This document shows, piece by piece, positions 1 to 8,073 of a stretch of DNA of 64,000 nucleotides. Location: contig CAXTIG010000002.1 of the NCBI GenBank assembly GCA_964244295.1, forward strand, positions 186,001-250,000, written 5' to 3'. Made by a program: the position numbers and the translations under genes. Within the stretch, counting starts at the first letter, position 1; the number at the start of each line of letters is the position of its first letter. Source of the stretch: JAJAZB01 sp964244295 (GTDB lineage Bacteria > Bacteroidota > Bacteroidia > Cytophagales > Spirosomataceae). The notes under the pieces were generated by a model that worked only from the letters and a program-made list of their open reading frames with translations, did no database searches and had not been told where the DNA came from.

Positions 1-11
1 CCAATTCTTCA

Positions 12-431
12 TCAAGAAACGGGATATTCAACAAAGTTTCGTTCGGTTTCATACAGTCTGATTTTCAGGTCGTAACGTTCATTTATTCCGTCACGGAGCA
101 AGTTGTAAATGACAATGGCGATGTTTTCGGCGCTGGGGTTGAGGTGCCGAAACTCCTCCGTGTCGAGGTTGAGATTGCGGTGGTCGAAGCGGTCGAGTAC
201 CCGTTCTTTGATGAGATCGCTGAGTGCTTTCATGTCCATCACGTAGCCGGTTGTGGGATCGACCTCGCCCGTCACCTGCACAATGAGGTCGTAATTGTGG
301 CCGTGGTAATGGGGCAGGTTGCATTTGCCGAATACCCTCGTATTTTCTTCTTCCGACCACTCCGGATTGTTGAGTCGGTGAGCGGCGTTGAAATGTTCGC
401 GCCGGAATACGGCCACGCGTTGGGAAGTCAT
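12..431 (-). CDS. queD: 6-pyruvoyl tetrahydropterin synthase / 6-carboxytetrahydropterin synthase family protein
   Basis: This 139-residue cytosolic protein belongs to the PTPS/QueD family, which converts 7,8-dihydroneopterin triphosphate to a tetrahydropterin. In most bacteria this feeds queuosine synthesis, and some members act in pterin metabolism. The zinc ligands are visible as His18 (FNAAHRL) and the pair His43/His45 (HGHNY), and Cys37 precedes them as the candidate catalytic cysteine. The open frame extends far upstream, but the ATG at 429-431 (MTSQRVAVF) gives the usual family length. It is transcribed divergently from the NlpE-like gene. QueD and PTPS-I are hard to separate by eye, so the symbol is the less certain part. 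Confidence 0.88.
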   Translation of the reverse strand: MTSQRVAVFRREHFNAAHRLNNPEWSEEENTRVFGKCNLPHYHGHNYDLIVQVTGEVDPTTGYVMDMKALSDLIKERVLDRFDHRNLNLDTEEFRHLNPSAENIAIVIYNLLRDGINERYDLKIRLYETERNFVEYPVS

Positions 432-530
432 GAATCGGAGATTACTTGAAAAAAAACGCTTAAATGTCGTCAGAAAGGATGCCTGCAACACATTTAAACC
501 TCCCTGGAAAAGGTTAAGTCGCGGAAGACA

Positions 531-600
531 GGGAGTAAACGGGTCGTTCCGGCCTTTTGTTCCGGTCGCCGGACCATTGTTTGGTACTCTCAGGCAAAAC
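531..600 (+). promoter_or_regulatory. Glycine-riboswitch-like leader element (tentative)
   Basis: The stretch ACTCTCAGGCAAAAC at 586-600 matches the 3' core of the glycine riboswitch, and GGGAGT at 531-536 can pair completely with ACTCTC at 586-591, as the P2 helix of that riboswitch would. The expected CCGAAGG-type internal motif is not intact (GCCGGACCATTG stands there), and the downstream gene is not a glycine gene. It may be a decayed riboswitch or a chance match. Confidence 0.25.
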
Positions 601-637
601 CGGCAACTTTCGCCCCTCAACAAACAACGCATTTCCC

Positions 638-1159
638 ATGAAAAAAGCCCTTCCCTTGCTCGCAGTGCTGGGACTTCTCTTCGCCTGCCAAACAAAACAA
701 ACCGGGGAAAGCACCACCGCCGACAGTGCCTTAGCCGACCAGACCGCTGCGGAGCTGGACGCCATCAAACCCGACACCCTCAACGAACCGGCGGCGGTTT
801 CTGCATCCAGTTCAGCCAGCCCTACACCCGGCCAGGCTGACCGCGTGGCGCAGTGGACCGGAACGTACTCGGGCACGCTGCCCTGCGCCGATTGCAGCGG
901 CATCAAAACCAGCCTGAGTCTTAATACCGACGGCAATTATTCAATGAATCAAACCTACCTGGGAAAAGGCGACGCGCAAGCCAAAGAAAGCAAGGGACAG
1001 TGGACTCCGAGCGAAGACGGCACCCGTATCGAACTCGACTTTAACAAGCCCTCTGAACGTGTCACGTTCCGTCAAGCCGAAGGCAAGACCATCAAAATGA
1101 TGGGACGGGATGGCCAGGAAATTTCCTCAAAACTCAATTACAGTTTAACCAAACAATAA
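638..1159 (+). CDS. NlpE-like copper-homeostasis / envelope-stress lipoprotein
   Basis: A 173-residue lipoprotein. The N terminus is a lipoprotein signal ending in LLFAC (lipidated Cys17), followed by a low-complexity linker of about 50 residues. The NlpE N-terminal domain begins near residue 73 (GTYSGTLPCADC) and carries the family CxxC as Cys83/Cys86. NlpE of enterobacteria sits in the outer membrane and signals copper and surface stress through Cpx; a Cpx partner is not visible here. The start was set at the ATG at 638 because it places the signal peptide first; the frame is open further upstream. The FucP-like gene follows after 12 bases, so they may be co-transcribed. Confidence 0.8.
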   Translation: MKKALPLLAVLGLLFACQTKQTGESTTADSALADQTAAELDAIKPDTLNEPAAVSASSSASPTPGQADRVAQWTGTYSGTLPCADCSGIKTSLSLNTDGNYSMNQTYLGKGDAQAKESKGQWTPSEDGTRIELDFNKPSERVTFRQAEGKTIKMMGRDGQEISSKLNYSLTKQ

Positions 1160-1171
1160 CCTCAACCCTGC

Positions 1172-2473
1172 ATGGAAACACCCACCCTCCCCCAAAAAAC
1201 GACCTCCTACTGGGGGCCACTGGCCATTATTGGCGCTTTATTTTTTGTTTTTGGATTCGTCACCTGGGTCAACAGTGTACTGATTGCGTTTTTCAAACAG
1301 GCATTTCAGCTCAGTACTTTTTCCTCCAACCTAGTCGCTTTTGCTTTTTTTATTTCCTACACGCTGATGGCCATTCCATCGTCGTGGGTACTGCGCAAAA
1401 CGGGGTTTAAAAATGGAATGTCGGTCGGCTTGGCGGTCATGGCGGTGGGTACGCTGATTTTTGTGCCTGCAGCGAGTGCCGCGTCGTACCCTTTATTTTT
1501 AGTGGGGCTTTTTCTCATCGGAATTGGCCTCACGGTGCTTCAAACGGCCTCCAATCCTTACGTCACCATCCTGGGACCACGCCAGAGCGCCGCCCAACGA
1601 ATCAGTTTTATGGGTGTGGCCAACAAGGTGGCCGGTATTCTGGCGCAATTTCTCATTGGCGGATTATTGCTCACGGGCGCTACGGCAGTCGGCACGGCCA
1701 GCCTGAGTCTCGTTGTCACACCGTACCTGATCATCACCGGAATCCTGATCGTCCTGGCGGTGCTCATTCGATTTTCAACGCTTCCCGAAGTTTCGGACGA
1801 ACAGGACCCTACCGACGCATTAGGGGAATCCAATCCTACGAAAAGCATCGCACAACACCCCAACCTGGTATTGGGGGTGGCGGCATTGTTTGCCTACGTC
1901 GGAGCGGAAGTCATCACGGGCGATACGATCATCAATTATGGTAAACTGACAAACGTTGGGCCGGAAATGGCCGCAGTGCTGGCTCCTTTGCTGAGTTTCC
2001 TGGCCAACTTGGGTATTTCGTTCGATTCATCTCCCGCTAAACTCCCCAATTACCTCACTGTCCTCACTCTCATCAGCTTGATGCTCGGCTACATTACCGG
2101 CATTGTGGCTATTCCACGGTTTATTTCCCAACAGAATGCCCTCCGCTGGGCGGCCATTCTGGGAATCGTTTTTTCGGGGATAGCCCTCGCCACCTCCGGC
2201 TGGACGTCCGTGCTGTTCATCGGACTCGCGGGTTTTGCCAATGCCCCCATCTGGCCCGCCATCTGGCCACTGGCACTCGACCGATTGGGTAAATTCACCA
2301 AACTCGGATCTGCTTTGCTCATCATGGGCATTTCGGGCGGTGCGGTGCTGCCGTTGCTGCACGGATACCTCACCGATGCCGTAAATCCTAAATTTGCTTA
2401 CGTTCTCCTGCTGCCACTTTACTTGTTTATTTTATACTACGCCGTTTCCGGACACAAAAAGCGGACATGGTAA
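1172..2473 (+). CDS. FucP-family sugar:H+ symporter (MFS)
   Basis: A 433-residue inner-membrane protein with about 12 hydrophobic segments. It resembles the FucP / glucose-galactose transporter branch of the major facilitator superfamily, with the N-terminal FGFVTWVNSVL segment and TASNPYVTILGP near residue 125. The family imports monosaccharides such as L-fucose, glucose or galactose by proton symport. A GHMP sugar kinase and a sugar nucleotidyltransferase follow in the same direction, which suggests uptake and activation of one sugar. The substrate cannot be read from the sequence. Confidence 0.85.
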   Translation: METPTLPQKTTSYWGPLAIIGALFFVFGFVTWVNSVLIAFFKQAFQLSTFSSNLVAFAFFISYTLMAIPSSWVLRKTGFKNGMSVGLAVMAVGTLIFVPAASAASYPLFLVGLFLIGIGLTVLQTASNPYVTILGPRQSAAQRISFMGVANKVAGILAQFLIGGLLLTGATAVGTASLSLVVTPYLIITGILIVLAVLIRFSTLPEVSDEQDPTDALGESNPTKSIAQHPNLVLGVAALFAYVGAEVITGDTIINYGKLTNVGPEMAAVLAPLLSFLANLGISFDSSPAKLPNYLTVLTLISLMLGYITGIVAIPRFISQQNALRWAAILGIVFSGIALATSGWTSVLFIGLAGFANAPIWPAIWPLALDRLGKFTKLGSALLIMGISGGAVLPLLHGYLTDAVNPKFAYVLLLPLYLFILYYAVSGHKKRTW

Positions 2474-2582
2474 TACGCACCGTGCAAGCATTTTCATCTA
2501 AAAACCGGGATAAATCTCCAGTTTTTCCAGTTTATACCCCGCAGACACTACTTTCACGGTCTCGTATCCGACTGATTTTTGC

Positions 2583-3662
2583 TTGAAAAATACCTCCCTG
2601 ACTGTCTCTACCCCCGGACGAATTTGTTTGTTCGGTGAACACCTCGACTACCTTGGCCTGCCCGTCATCGCAGCGGCCATCTCGCGGCGGGTGGCCGTTA
2701 CGGGCAGGCAGCGTCCCGACCGAACGGTAGCGATTGACCTTCCTGACATTGATTCTTCGGAAACCTTCACCCTCCCCGTTGGACGGCTTCCCTACGTCCG
2801 AAGCCGGGATTACTTTCGGAGCGCCTTCAATGTGCTCTTAAACGCCGGATTAACGTTTTCAGGGGGAATCGATGCCCACGTTCATGGCAACATTCCCATC
2901 AATTCGGGCACTTCTTCATCCTCCGCGTTACTGGTTTCCTGGCTTCACCTGCTTCTGCACTTGAGCGACCAGCATCCTGCCTGGGATGCTTCGCGCCTGG
3001 CCGAGTTGGCCTACGCTGCCGAAGTGCAGGAATTCAATGAATCCGGGGGAATGATGGATCATTATGCCACCGCCGTTGGAAACGTAATTTACCTGGAATC
3101 GACTCCTGCCATCCGCTTGGAAGTACTTAAACCCGCTTTTGGCCCCTTCGTACTGGGCGATTCACTCGAACCCAAAGACACTCAGGGCGGTCTGAGCCGG
3201 GTACGAAACGCCGTGAATAGCATCGTGGCCCAAATTCAGGGAGTAAATCCCATGTTCTCCCTGCTAACAGCAACTGATACTGAAGCCAGTGAATTTAAAG
3301 CGCAACTGAGTAAGGAAGATCTTCACTTGTTAAAAGGCACTCTTTCAAACCGAGATCTGCTATCCGAAGCGTTGAGCCTGTTACGAGCTTCCGACCTAAA
3401 CCACGCCCAATTTGGAATGCTCCTTTCCGAGCATCACCGCAACCTCCGCGAAGCGCAGCGAATTTCCACACCAAAAATTGAACGAATGCTCGACTCGGCC
3501 CTGCACGCAGGTGCGATGGGAGGAAAAATCAATGGCTCCGGCGGTGGCGGCTGTATGTTTGTGTACGCACCTTACCAGCCCGAAGCCGTGGCGGAGGCCA
3601 TCGAAAAAGCAGGAGGAAAATCGTATCTAATTGAAATTGAGGAAGGAACCAAAACCGAATAA
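2583..3662 (+). CDS. GHMP-family sugar kinase (galactokinase-like)
   Basis: A 359-residue cytosolic kinase of the GHMP superfamily, which phosphorylates the anomeric hydroxyl of sugars such as galactose, fucose or mannose derivatives. All three family motifs are visible: the substrate motif GRICLFGEHLDY near residues 12-23, the phosphate-binding loop PINSGTSSSSA at about 105-115, and the C-terminal GGKINGSGGGGC ending near residue 324. The predicted start is TTG at 2583, since no in-frame ATG precedes the first motif. It lies between a sugar transporter and a nucleotidyltransferase. The overall look is galactokinase-like, but L-fucokinase or another sugar-1-kinase is equally possible. Confidence 0.8.
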   Translation: MKNTSLTVSTPGRICLFGEHLDYLGLPVIAAAISRRVAVTGRQRPDRTVAIDLPDIDSSETFTLPVGRLPYVRSRDYFRSAFNVLLNAGLTFSGGIDAHVHGNIPINSGTSSSSALLVSWLHLLLHLSDQHPAWDASRLAELAYAAEVQEFNESGGMMDHYATAVGNVIYLESTPAIRLEVLKPAFGPFVLGDSLEPKDTQGGLSRVRNAVNSIVAQIQGVNPMFSLLTATDTEASEFKAQLSKEDLHLLKGTLSNRDLLSEALSLLRASDLNHAQFGMLLSEHHRNLREAQRISTPKIERMLDSALHAGAMGGKINGSGGGGCMFVYAPYQPEAVAEAIEKAGGKSYLIEIEEGTKTE

Positions 3663-3743
3663 ATCATCAGTCGGTAACTTATTTTGAATTTCAGAGAGAT
3701 TTTCTGGTTGAACGGCCTTATCCGAACGTATTCATATCCATCC

Positions 3744-4613
3744 ATGTCAAGACTACTGATTCTGGCCGGTGGCCTTTCTTCTCGAATGAAACGCGCGCTC
3801 GAATCCAGCAATGCCCTCGATGATTCGCTGGTTCAACAGGCCAACACGCTGCCCAAAGGCATGATTGGAGTCGGTGAAGGCAACCGGCCTTTTATGGAGT
3901 TTTTGCTTTACAATGCCAGCCAAGCAGGGTACCGCGAGGTATTGCTGCTTCTCAATCCAAAAGATGCCGTAACTCAGGCCTATTTCGAGGCCAAGACCCC
4001 CAACGATCAGGTCTGGGGCCTGACCATCCGTTACGCCCGCCAACACATCCCGCCCGATCGCGAGAAACCCCTCGGCACCGCCGATGCCGTGCAACAAGCG
4101 CTCGACCAGCTTCCCGATTGGAAAGTGGGCAGTTTCGTCGTGTGCAACAGCGACAACCTGTACTCGGCGCACGTGTTTAAATTGCTGCTGGACTCTCCTC
4201 ATCCTAACGCACTGCCCGCTTACAACCGCGACACGATGGGTTTGCCCGAAGACCGCATCAAAACGTTTGCGCTGCTGCGTACCGATGGCGCAGGATTTTT
4301 GCAGGACATCGTCGAGAAGCCTACTGAAGAAGAAGAGCGCGAAATCGGGCGGATGTCGGGCGGACGGTTGGGAATCAGCATGAATATTTTCAAATTTGAT
4401 GCCTCCTTCGCCTACATTTATTTTGTCACCGAATCGCTGCACCCAGTGCGCAACGAAAAGGAACTGCCCGGCGTAGTGCGCAGCATCGCCAGGGATCACC
4501 CGAAAGCCATTTTTACGATTCCCGTCAACGAAGTGATGCCCGACCTAACCAGCAAGGCCGATATCCTGACCGTCCGGGACTACCTCCGAACCCATTTTCC
4601 GGAACTATCCTGA
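3744..4613 (+). CDS. Sugar-phosphate nucleotidyltransferase
   Basis: A 289-residue protein starting with the nucleotide-binding signature LILAGGLSSRM and continuing with PKGMIGVG and a central CNSDNLYS that likely holds the metal-binding Asp. These are hallmarks of the NTP_transferase fold, which joins a sugar-1-phosphate and an NTP to give an NDP-sugar and pyrophosphate. The ATG at 3744 places the signature at the extreme N terminus, as usual; the frame also offers an upstream TTG at 3684. It follows the GHMP kinase by about 80 bases, so sugar-1-phosphate made there could be its substrate. Base and sugar specificity are unknown. Confidence 0.75.
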   Translation: MSRLLILAGGLSSRMKRALESSNALDDSLVQQANTLPKGMIGVGEGNRPFMEFLLYNASQAGYREVLLLLNPKDAVTQAYFEAKTPNDQVWGLTIRYARQHIPPDREKPLGTADAVQQALDQLPDWKVGSFVVCNSDNLYSAHVFKLLLDSPHPNALPAYNRDTMGLPEDRIKTFALLRTDGAGFLQDIVEKPTEEEEREIGRMSGGRLGISMNIFKFDASFAYIYFVTESLHPVRNEKELPGVVRSIARDHPKAIFTIPVNEVMPDLTSKADILTVRDYLRTHFPELS

Positions 4614-4684
4614 ACGGCGCGCAGGAAACAAACCTACCCCGGACGGCGTTAGTCTTTCGGGGTTAATTTTTGCCAAAAACGGGC

Positions 4685-4692
4685 TAAATTTG
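4685..4692 (+). promoter_or_regulatory. Putative -7 promoter element of ispG
   Basis: TAAATTTG matches the Bacteroidota -7 consensus TAnnTTTG and lies 22 bases before the ispG start codon. A -33 TTTG at the usual spacing is not convincing. Confidence 0.35.
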
Positions 4693-4714
4693 TTCGTCCA
4701 GCCCCTTTTCTCCG

Positions 4715-6769
4715 ATGGAAATCCTGACCGAATCGTTGCTTTCCCCCACCCTCACCGCCTCCGGCACCCAGTACGCCCCTTCGCTCATCCGTTACCTTCG
4801 GCGCCGCACGGTACCGGTGCGCATCGGCGACCTGGGCATGGGTTCAGACTTCCCGATTCGGGTGCAAAGTATGACGACCGTGGACACGATGGACACGGAA
4901 GGCTCGGTGCAACAGTCGATTCGCATGATTGAGGCGGGCTGCGAACTGGTGCGCATCACGGCCCCCAGCGTGAAGGAAGCCCAAAATCTGGAAAACATCC
5001 GCCGCGAACTCCGCCAGCGCGGTTACACGACCCCGATCTGCGCCGACATCCATTTTACCCCCAACGCCGCCGAATTGGCCGCCCGTCTGGTTGAAAAAGT
5101 ACGGGTGAATCCGGGCAATTACGCCGACAAAAAACGCTTCGAGTTCACCGACTACACCGAAGCCGCCTACGCCGCTGAGTTGGACCGAATTCGGGATAAA
5201 TTCCTGCCGCTCGTGCGGATTTGCAAAGAATACGGCACGGCCCTCCGCATCGGCACCAACCACGGCTCACTCAGCGACCGCATCCTGAGCCGTTACGGCG
5301 ACACGCCCCTGGGCATGGTCGAGTCGGCGCTGGAGTTTTTGAGAATCTGCGAAGACGAGGGTTTTTTCAACTCGGTGATTTCGATGAAATCGTCGAACCC
5401 ACAGGTGATGGTGCAGGCTTACCGGCTACTGGTGAAGAAGTTAGACGAAGAGGGCCTGAAACCCTACCCGCTGCACCTCGGCGTGACCGAGGCGGGCGAA
5501 GGCGAAGACGGACGCATCAAATCGGCGATGGGCATTGGCACTTTGCTCGAAGACGGCCTCGGCGACACGGTGCGGGTGAGCCTGACGGAGGAACCGGAGG
5601 CCGAGATTCCGGTGGCCCGCTCGCTGGTGGACCGTTACACCCACCGGGCGCAACAGGCCCGGCCGATTCCCGAACCCGGCGAGGCCCAATGCTTACTCAA
5701 TCCCTTCCAGTATTCCCGTCGCAAAACGCACGAGGTGGCTAATTTCGGCGGTACACAGGTGCCCAGGGTGCTGGCTGATTTTTCCCAAATTCCCGTTGAA
5801 TCCAACGACGACCTGAAGGCCATCGGGCATTTTTACCTGCCCCTGCCCGACAAATGGGCGATGAACGACCAGGGAGCCGATTACCTCTACTCCGGTTCCA
5901 CGCCAGCGGCGTTCATGCTACCCAACGGCCTCCGGCAAGTGGTGGACTTTGAAACCTGGAAAACCCTCAACGACCGCACCCACGTGTACCCGATGCTTGA
6001 CCCGCGCCAGTACCTGCTGGCCGACGAACTGGGTTTCGCCCTGCATCCCATCCTGAATTTTGTACGCGTCAACCTCGCCGACCTCAGCCCCGTCCTGCTC
6101 CACTGCCTGGCGGGAAGCCGGGATGCGGTGCTGGTCGTCCACACCCAAAACGCCCACGCGATGCCAGAGTTGCGGCGGTTATTTCTGAGCCTGCTCGAAC
6201 ATGGCATCACCGCCCCGGTGGTGATTGAAAGAACGTACAACGCCTTGACGGAAAGCGCGTTTCAGCTTTTTTCCTCCACCGACGCCGGAGGTTTACTCAT
6301 CGATGGTTTCGGCGACGGCATCCTGCTGCGAACGAGCGACCCCGATGGGAAACCAGCGCTATTCCAGCAAGCGAAAGTTCACAACACGACGGCCTTTGGC
6401 ATTCTCCAGGCGGCTCGGACGCGAATGAGCAAAACGGAGTATATTTCCTGCCCTTCCTGCGGACGCACGCTGTTCGATTTGCAGGAAACCACTGCCCGAA
6501 TTCGGCAGCGCACCGACCATTTGAAGGGCGTTAAAATCGGCATCATGGGTTGCATCGTCAACGGTCCCGGCGAAATGGCCGACGCCGATTACGGCTACGT
6601 GGGGATGGGGCCGAACAAAATCGCGTTGTACCGGGGGCAAACCGTGGTGAAACGCTCCGTTCAGGCCGAAACTGCCGTCGATGAATTGATTGGCTTGATG
6701 AAAGAAGATGGGATTTGGCGGGAACCCGGTGAGGAGGCGAACGAACAGGAAAAGAACCCAAATTCCTAA
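4715..6769 (+). CDS. ispG: 4-hydroxy-3-methylbut-2-enyl diphosphate synthase, long form
   Basis: A 684-residue IspG (GcpE), the [4Fe-4S] enzyme that turns MEcPP into HMBPP in the non-mevalonate isoprenoid pathway. The N-terminal TIM barrel (about residues 25-290) contains RVQSMTTVDT and PLHLGVTEAG. The C-terminal iron-sulfur domain carries the three cluster ligands Cys579, Cys582 (CPSCGR) and Cys613 (MGCIVNGPGE). Between them lies an insertion of roughly 270 residues (about 300-570), characteristic of the long form found in plants, Chlamydiae and Bacteroidota and absent from E. coli IspG. The ATG at 4715 is well placed. The C terminus ends in a short polar tail. Confidence 0.95.
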   Translation: MEILTESLLSPTLTASGTQYAPSLIRYLRRRTVPVRIGDLGMGSDFPIRVQSMTTVDTMDTEGSVQQSIRMIEAGCELVRITAPSVKEAQNLENIRRELRQRGYTTPICADIHFTPNAAELAARLVEKVRVNPGNYADKKRFEFTDYTEAAYAAELDRIRDKFLPLVRICKEYGTALRIGTNHGSLSDRILSRYGDTPLGMVESALEFLRICEDEGFFNSVISMKSSNPQVMVQAYRLLVKKLDEEGLKPYPLHLGVTEAGEGEDGRIKSAMGIGTLLEDGLGDTVRVSLTEEPEAEIPVARSLVDRYTHRAQQARPIPEPGEAQCLLNPFQYSRRKTHEVANFGGTQVPRVLADFSQIPVESNDDLKAIGHFYLPLPDKWAMNDQGADYLYSGSTPAAFMLPNGLRQVVDFETWKTLNDRTHVYPMLDPRQYLLADELGFALHPILNFVRVNLADLSPVLLHCLAGSRDAVLVVHTQNAHAMPELRRLFLSLLEHGITAPVVIERTYNALTESAFQLFSSTDAGGLLIDGFGDGILLRTSDPDGKPALFQQAKVHNTTAFGILQAARTRMSKTEYISCPSCGRTLFDLQETTARIRQRTDHLKGVKIGIMGCIVNGPGEMADADYGYVGMGPNKIALYRGQTVVKRSVQAETAVDELIGLMKEDGIWREPGEEANEQEKNPNS

Positions 6770-6822
6770 ACTTTTTCCCCACACACGGCCTTTTCCAAAT
6801 AGACCACGTAAACCGGCATCCT

Positions 6823-7020
6823 ATGAATTCCGACCGAATCAAAGAGCAGTTCCGACTGGGCGAGGCGTTCAGTTATTTTTTCCGGGTCTTTCGTAAACCC
6901 GACCCCGGCAAACCCAGCAACGTCAACATCCGCATGATGCACGGCATCAACCGAATCAGCATCGTGATGTTTCTGATTTGTGTCATCGTGATGATTGTCA
7001 GGGCTTTTACGCGCCAATAA
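6823..7020 (+). CDS. Small single-pass membrane protein (possibly DUF6728)
   Basis: A 65-residue protein with a basic, aromatic N-terminal half (FSYFFRVFRKPDPGKP) and one C-terminal membrane helix (about residues 44-61, SIVMFLICVIVMIV). I recall similar short Bacteroidota proteins with NxRMMHGINxISIxMFL in front of the helix, and DUF6728 is my best guess. It follows ispG by about 50 bases and precedes the MmcQ/YjbR gene by 12, so the three small genes here probably share a transcript. Function is unknown. Confidence 0.65.
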   Translation: MNSDRIKEQFRLGEAFSYFFRVFRKPDPGKPSNVNIRMMHGINRISIVMFLICVIVMIVRAFTRQ

Positions 7021-7032
7021 TTTTTTTCAGCG

Positions 7033-7392
7033 ATGAACCTCGATTCGTTCCGGGAATTTTGTCTTTCCAAACCGGGTGTCACGGAAGAGCTGCCCTTTGG
7101 CCCCGACACGCTGGTGATGAAAGTGGCCGGAAAAATGTTCGCGCTCACGGGCTTAGAGTCGCCTCAGTTTCGGGTCAGTCTGAAGTGCGACCCCGAAAAA
7201 GCGCAGGAGTTGCGGGCCAGTTTTGACTACGTGGTGCCGGCCTTCCACATGAACAAAACCCACTGGAACACGGTATCGACGCACCCCACCCTGAGCGAGG
7301 CGCAATGGCAGGCGTGGATTGACGATTCCTACGCGCTGGTGGTAGCAAGTTTGCCCCGCCAAAAACGGGAAGAATTGAGGAATCAGCCGTAA
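7033..7392 (+). CDS. MmcQ/YjbR family protein
   Basis: A 119-residue protein of the MmcQ/YjbR family, which has a CyaY-like fold and is annotated as DNA-binding on structural grounds. Family marks seen here are the start LDSFREFCLSKPGVTE, the LPFGPDTLVMKV segment and the later HMNKTHWNTV. The ATG at 7033 gives the normal family length. The physiological role of the family is poorly defined. Confidence 0.85.
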   Translation: MNLDSFREFCLSKPGVTEELPFGPDTLVMKVAGKMFALTGLESPQFRVSLKCDPEKAQELRASFDYVVPAFHMNKTHWNTVSTHPTLSEAQWQAWIDDSYALVVASLPRQKREELRNQP

Positions 7393-7428
7393 CTTGGTTC
7401 CTCGTTTTTCCTGAGTCGTTCTCCCCCC

Positions 7429-8001
7429 ATGGAAACCGTACTACTCATCCTGCTGGCGATTCCGTTCCTGGTGCTGAAATACCTGTTCAGCAACCACGAA
7501 ACGCCCACGGAGAAAGACTGGCGGCGCTTTGCCGAAGGCGTGGAGTTGGTCTCAGCCCGGCAATTCGATGCAGCATTGGCTTATTTCACGCTCATGGCCC
7601 AGCAGTTTCCCAAATCGGCGACGGTTCACTACTTCAAAGGGCGCTGTAATTTCGGGCTGGAAAACTTTTATTCGGCCCAGTACGACCTCAACGTGTCGCT
7701 CTCGCTCGACAACACCAACGCCGAAGCTTACTTGCTCAAAGGCCAGTGTCATTTTCACCTTCAGGAATTTCACCCCGCCTTTCTCGAATTCGACAAAGCC
7801 GTATGGCACACCCGTGCCCAACACCCCGACGCGCTGCGTTGGCGGGGATTGGCCCGGATGACCCAGGGACAAACCGAGCAGGCCCGGCAGGATTTTGAAA
7901 AAGCCCTCGCTCTGGGCGACGAAAACGCCGCGTTTCACCTCAACACGCAGTTTACCCGCAACGGCGTTCGCCTGCGCGACTTTCGGAATGGGCCATCCTG
8001 A
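7429..8001 (+). CDS. Membrane-anchored tetratricopeptide repeat protein
   Basis: A 190-residue protein with an N-terminal hydrophobic anchor (residues 3-20) followed by TPR-like helix pairs from about residue 30 to 170. Examples are AKSATVHYFKGRCNFGLEN-like and NAEAYLLKGQCHFHLQEF segments with the A/G/L/Y spacing of TPRs. Such proteins mediate protein-protein contacts; the rest of the protein faces either the cytoplasm or the periplasm. It is the last of the small genes downstream of ispG. Confidence 0.75.
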   Translation: METVLLILLAIPFLVLKYLFSNHETPTEKDWRRFAEGVELVSARQFDAALAYFTLMAQQFPKSATVHYFKGRCNFGLENFYSAQYDLNVSLSLDNTNAEAYLLKGQCHFHLQEFHPAFLEFDKAVWHTRAQHPDALRWRGLARMTQGQTEQARQDFEKALALGDENAAFHLNTQFTRNGVRLRDFRNGPS

Positions 8002-8073
8002 CCCGCCACGGAATTTCAACTCCGCCCGCTTTTGCGTACTTTGCCGAGGTCGTTTCTAAACCCTTCTTTTTTC

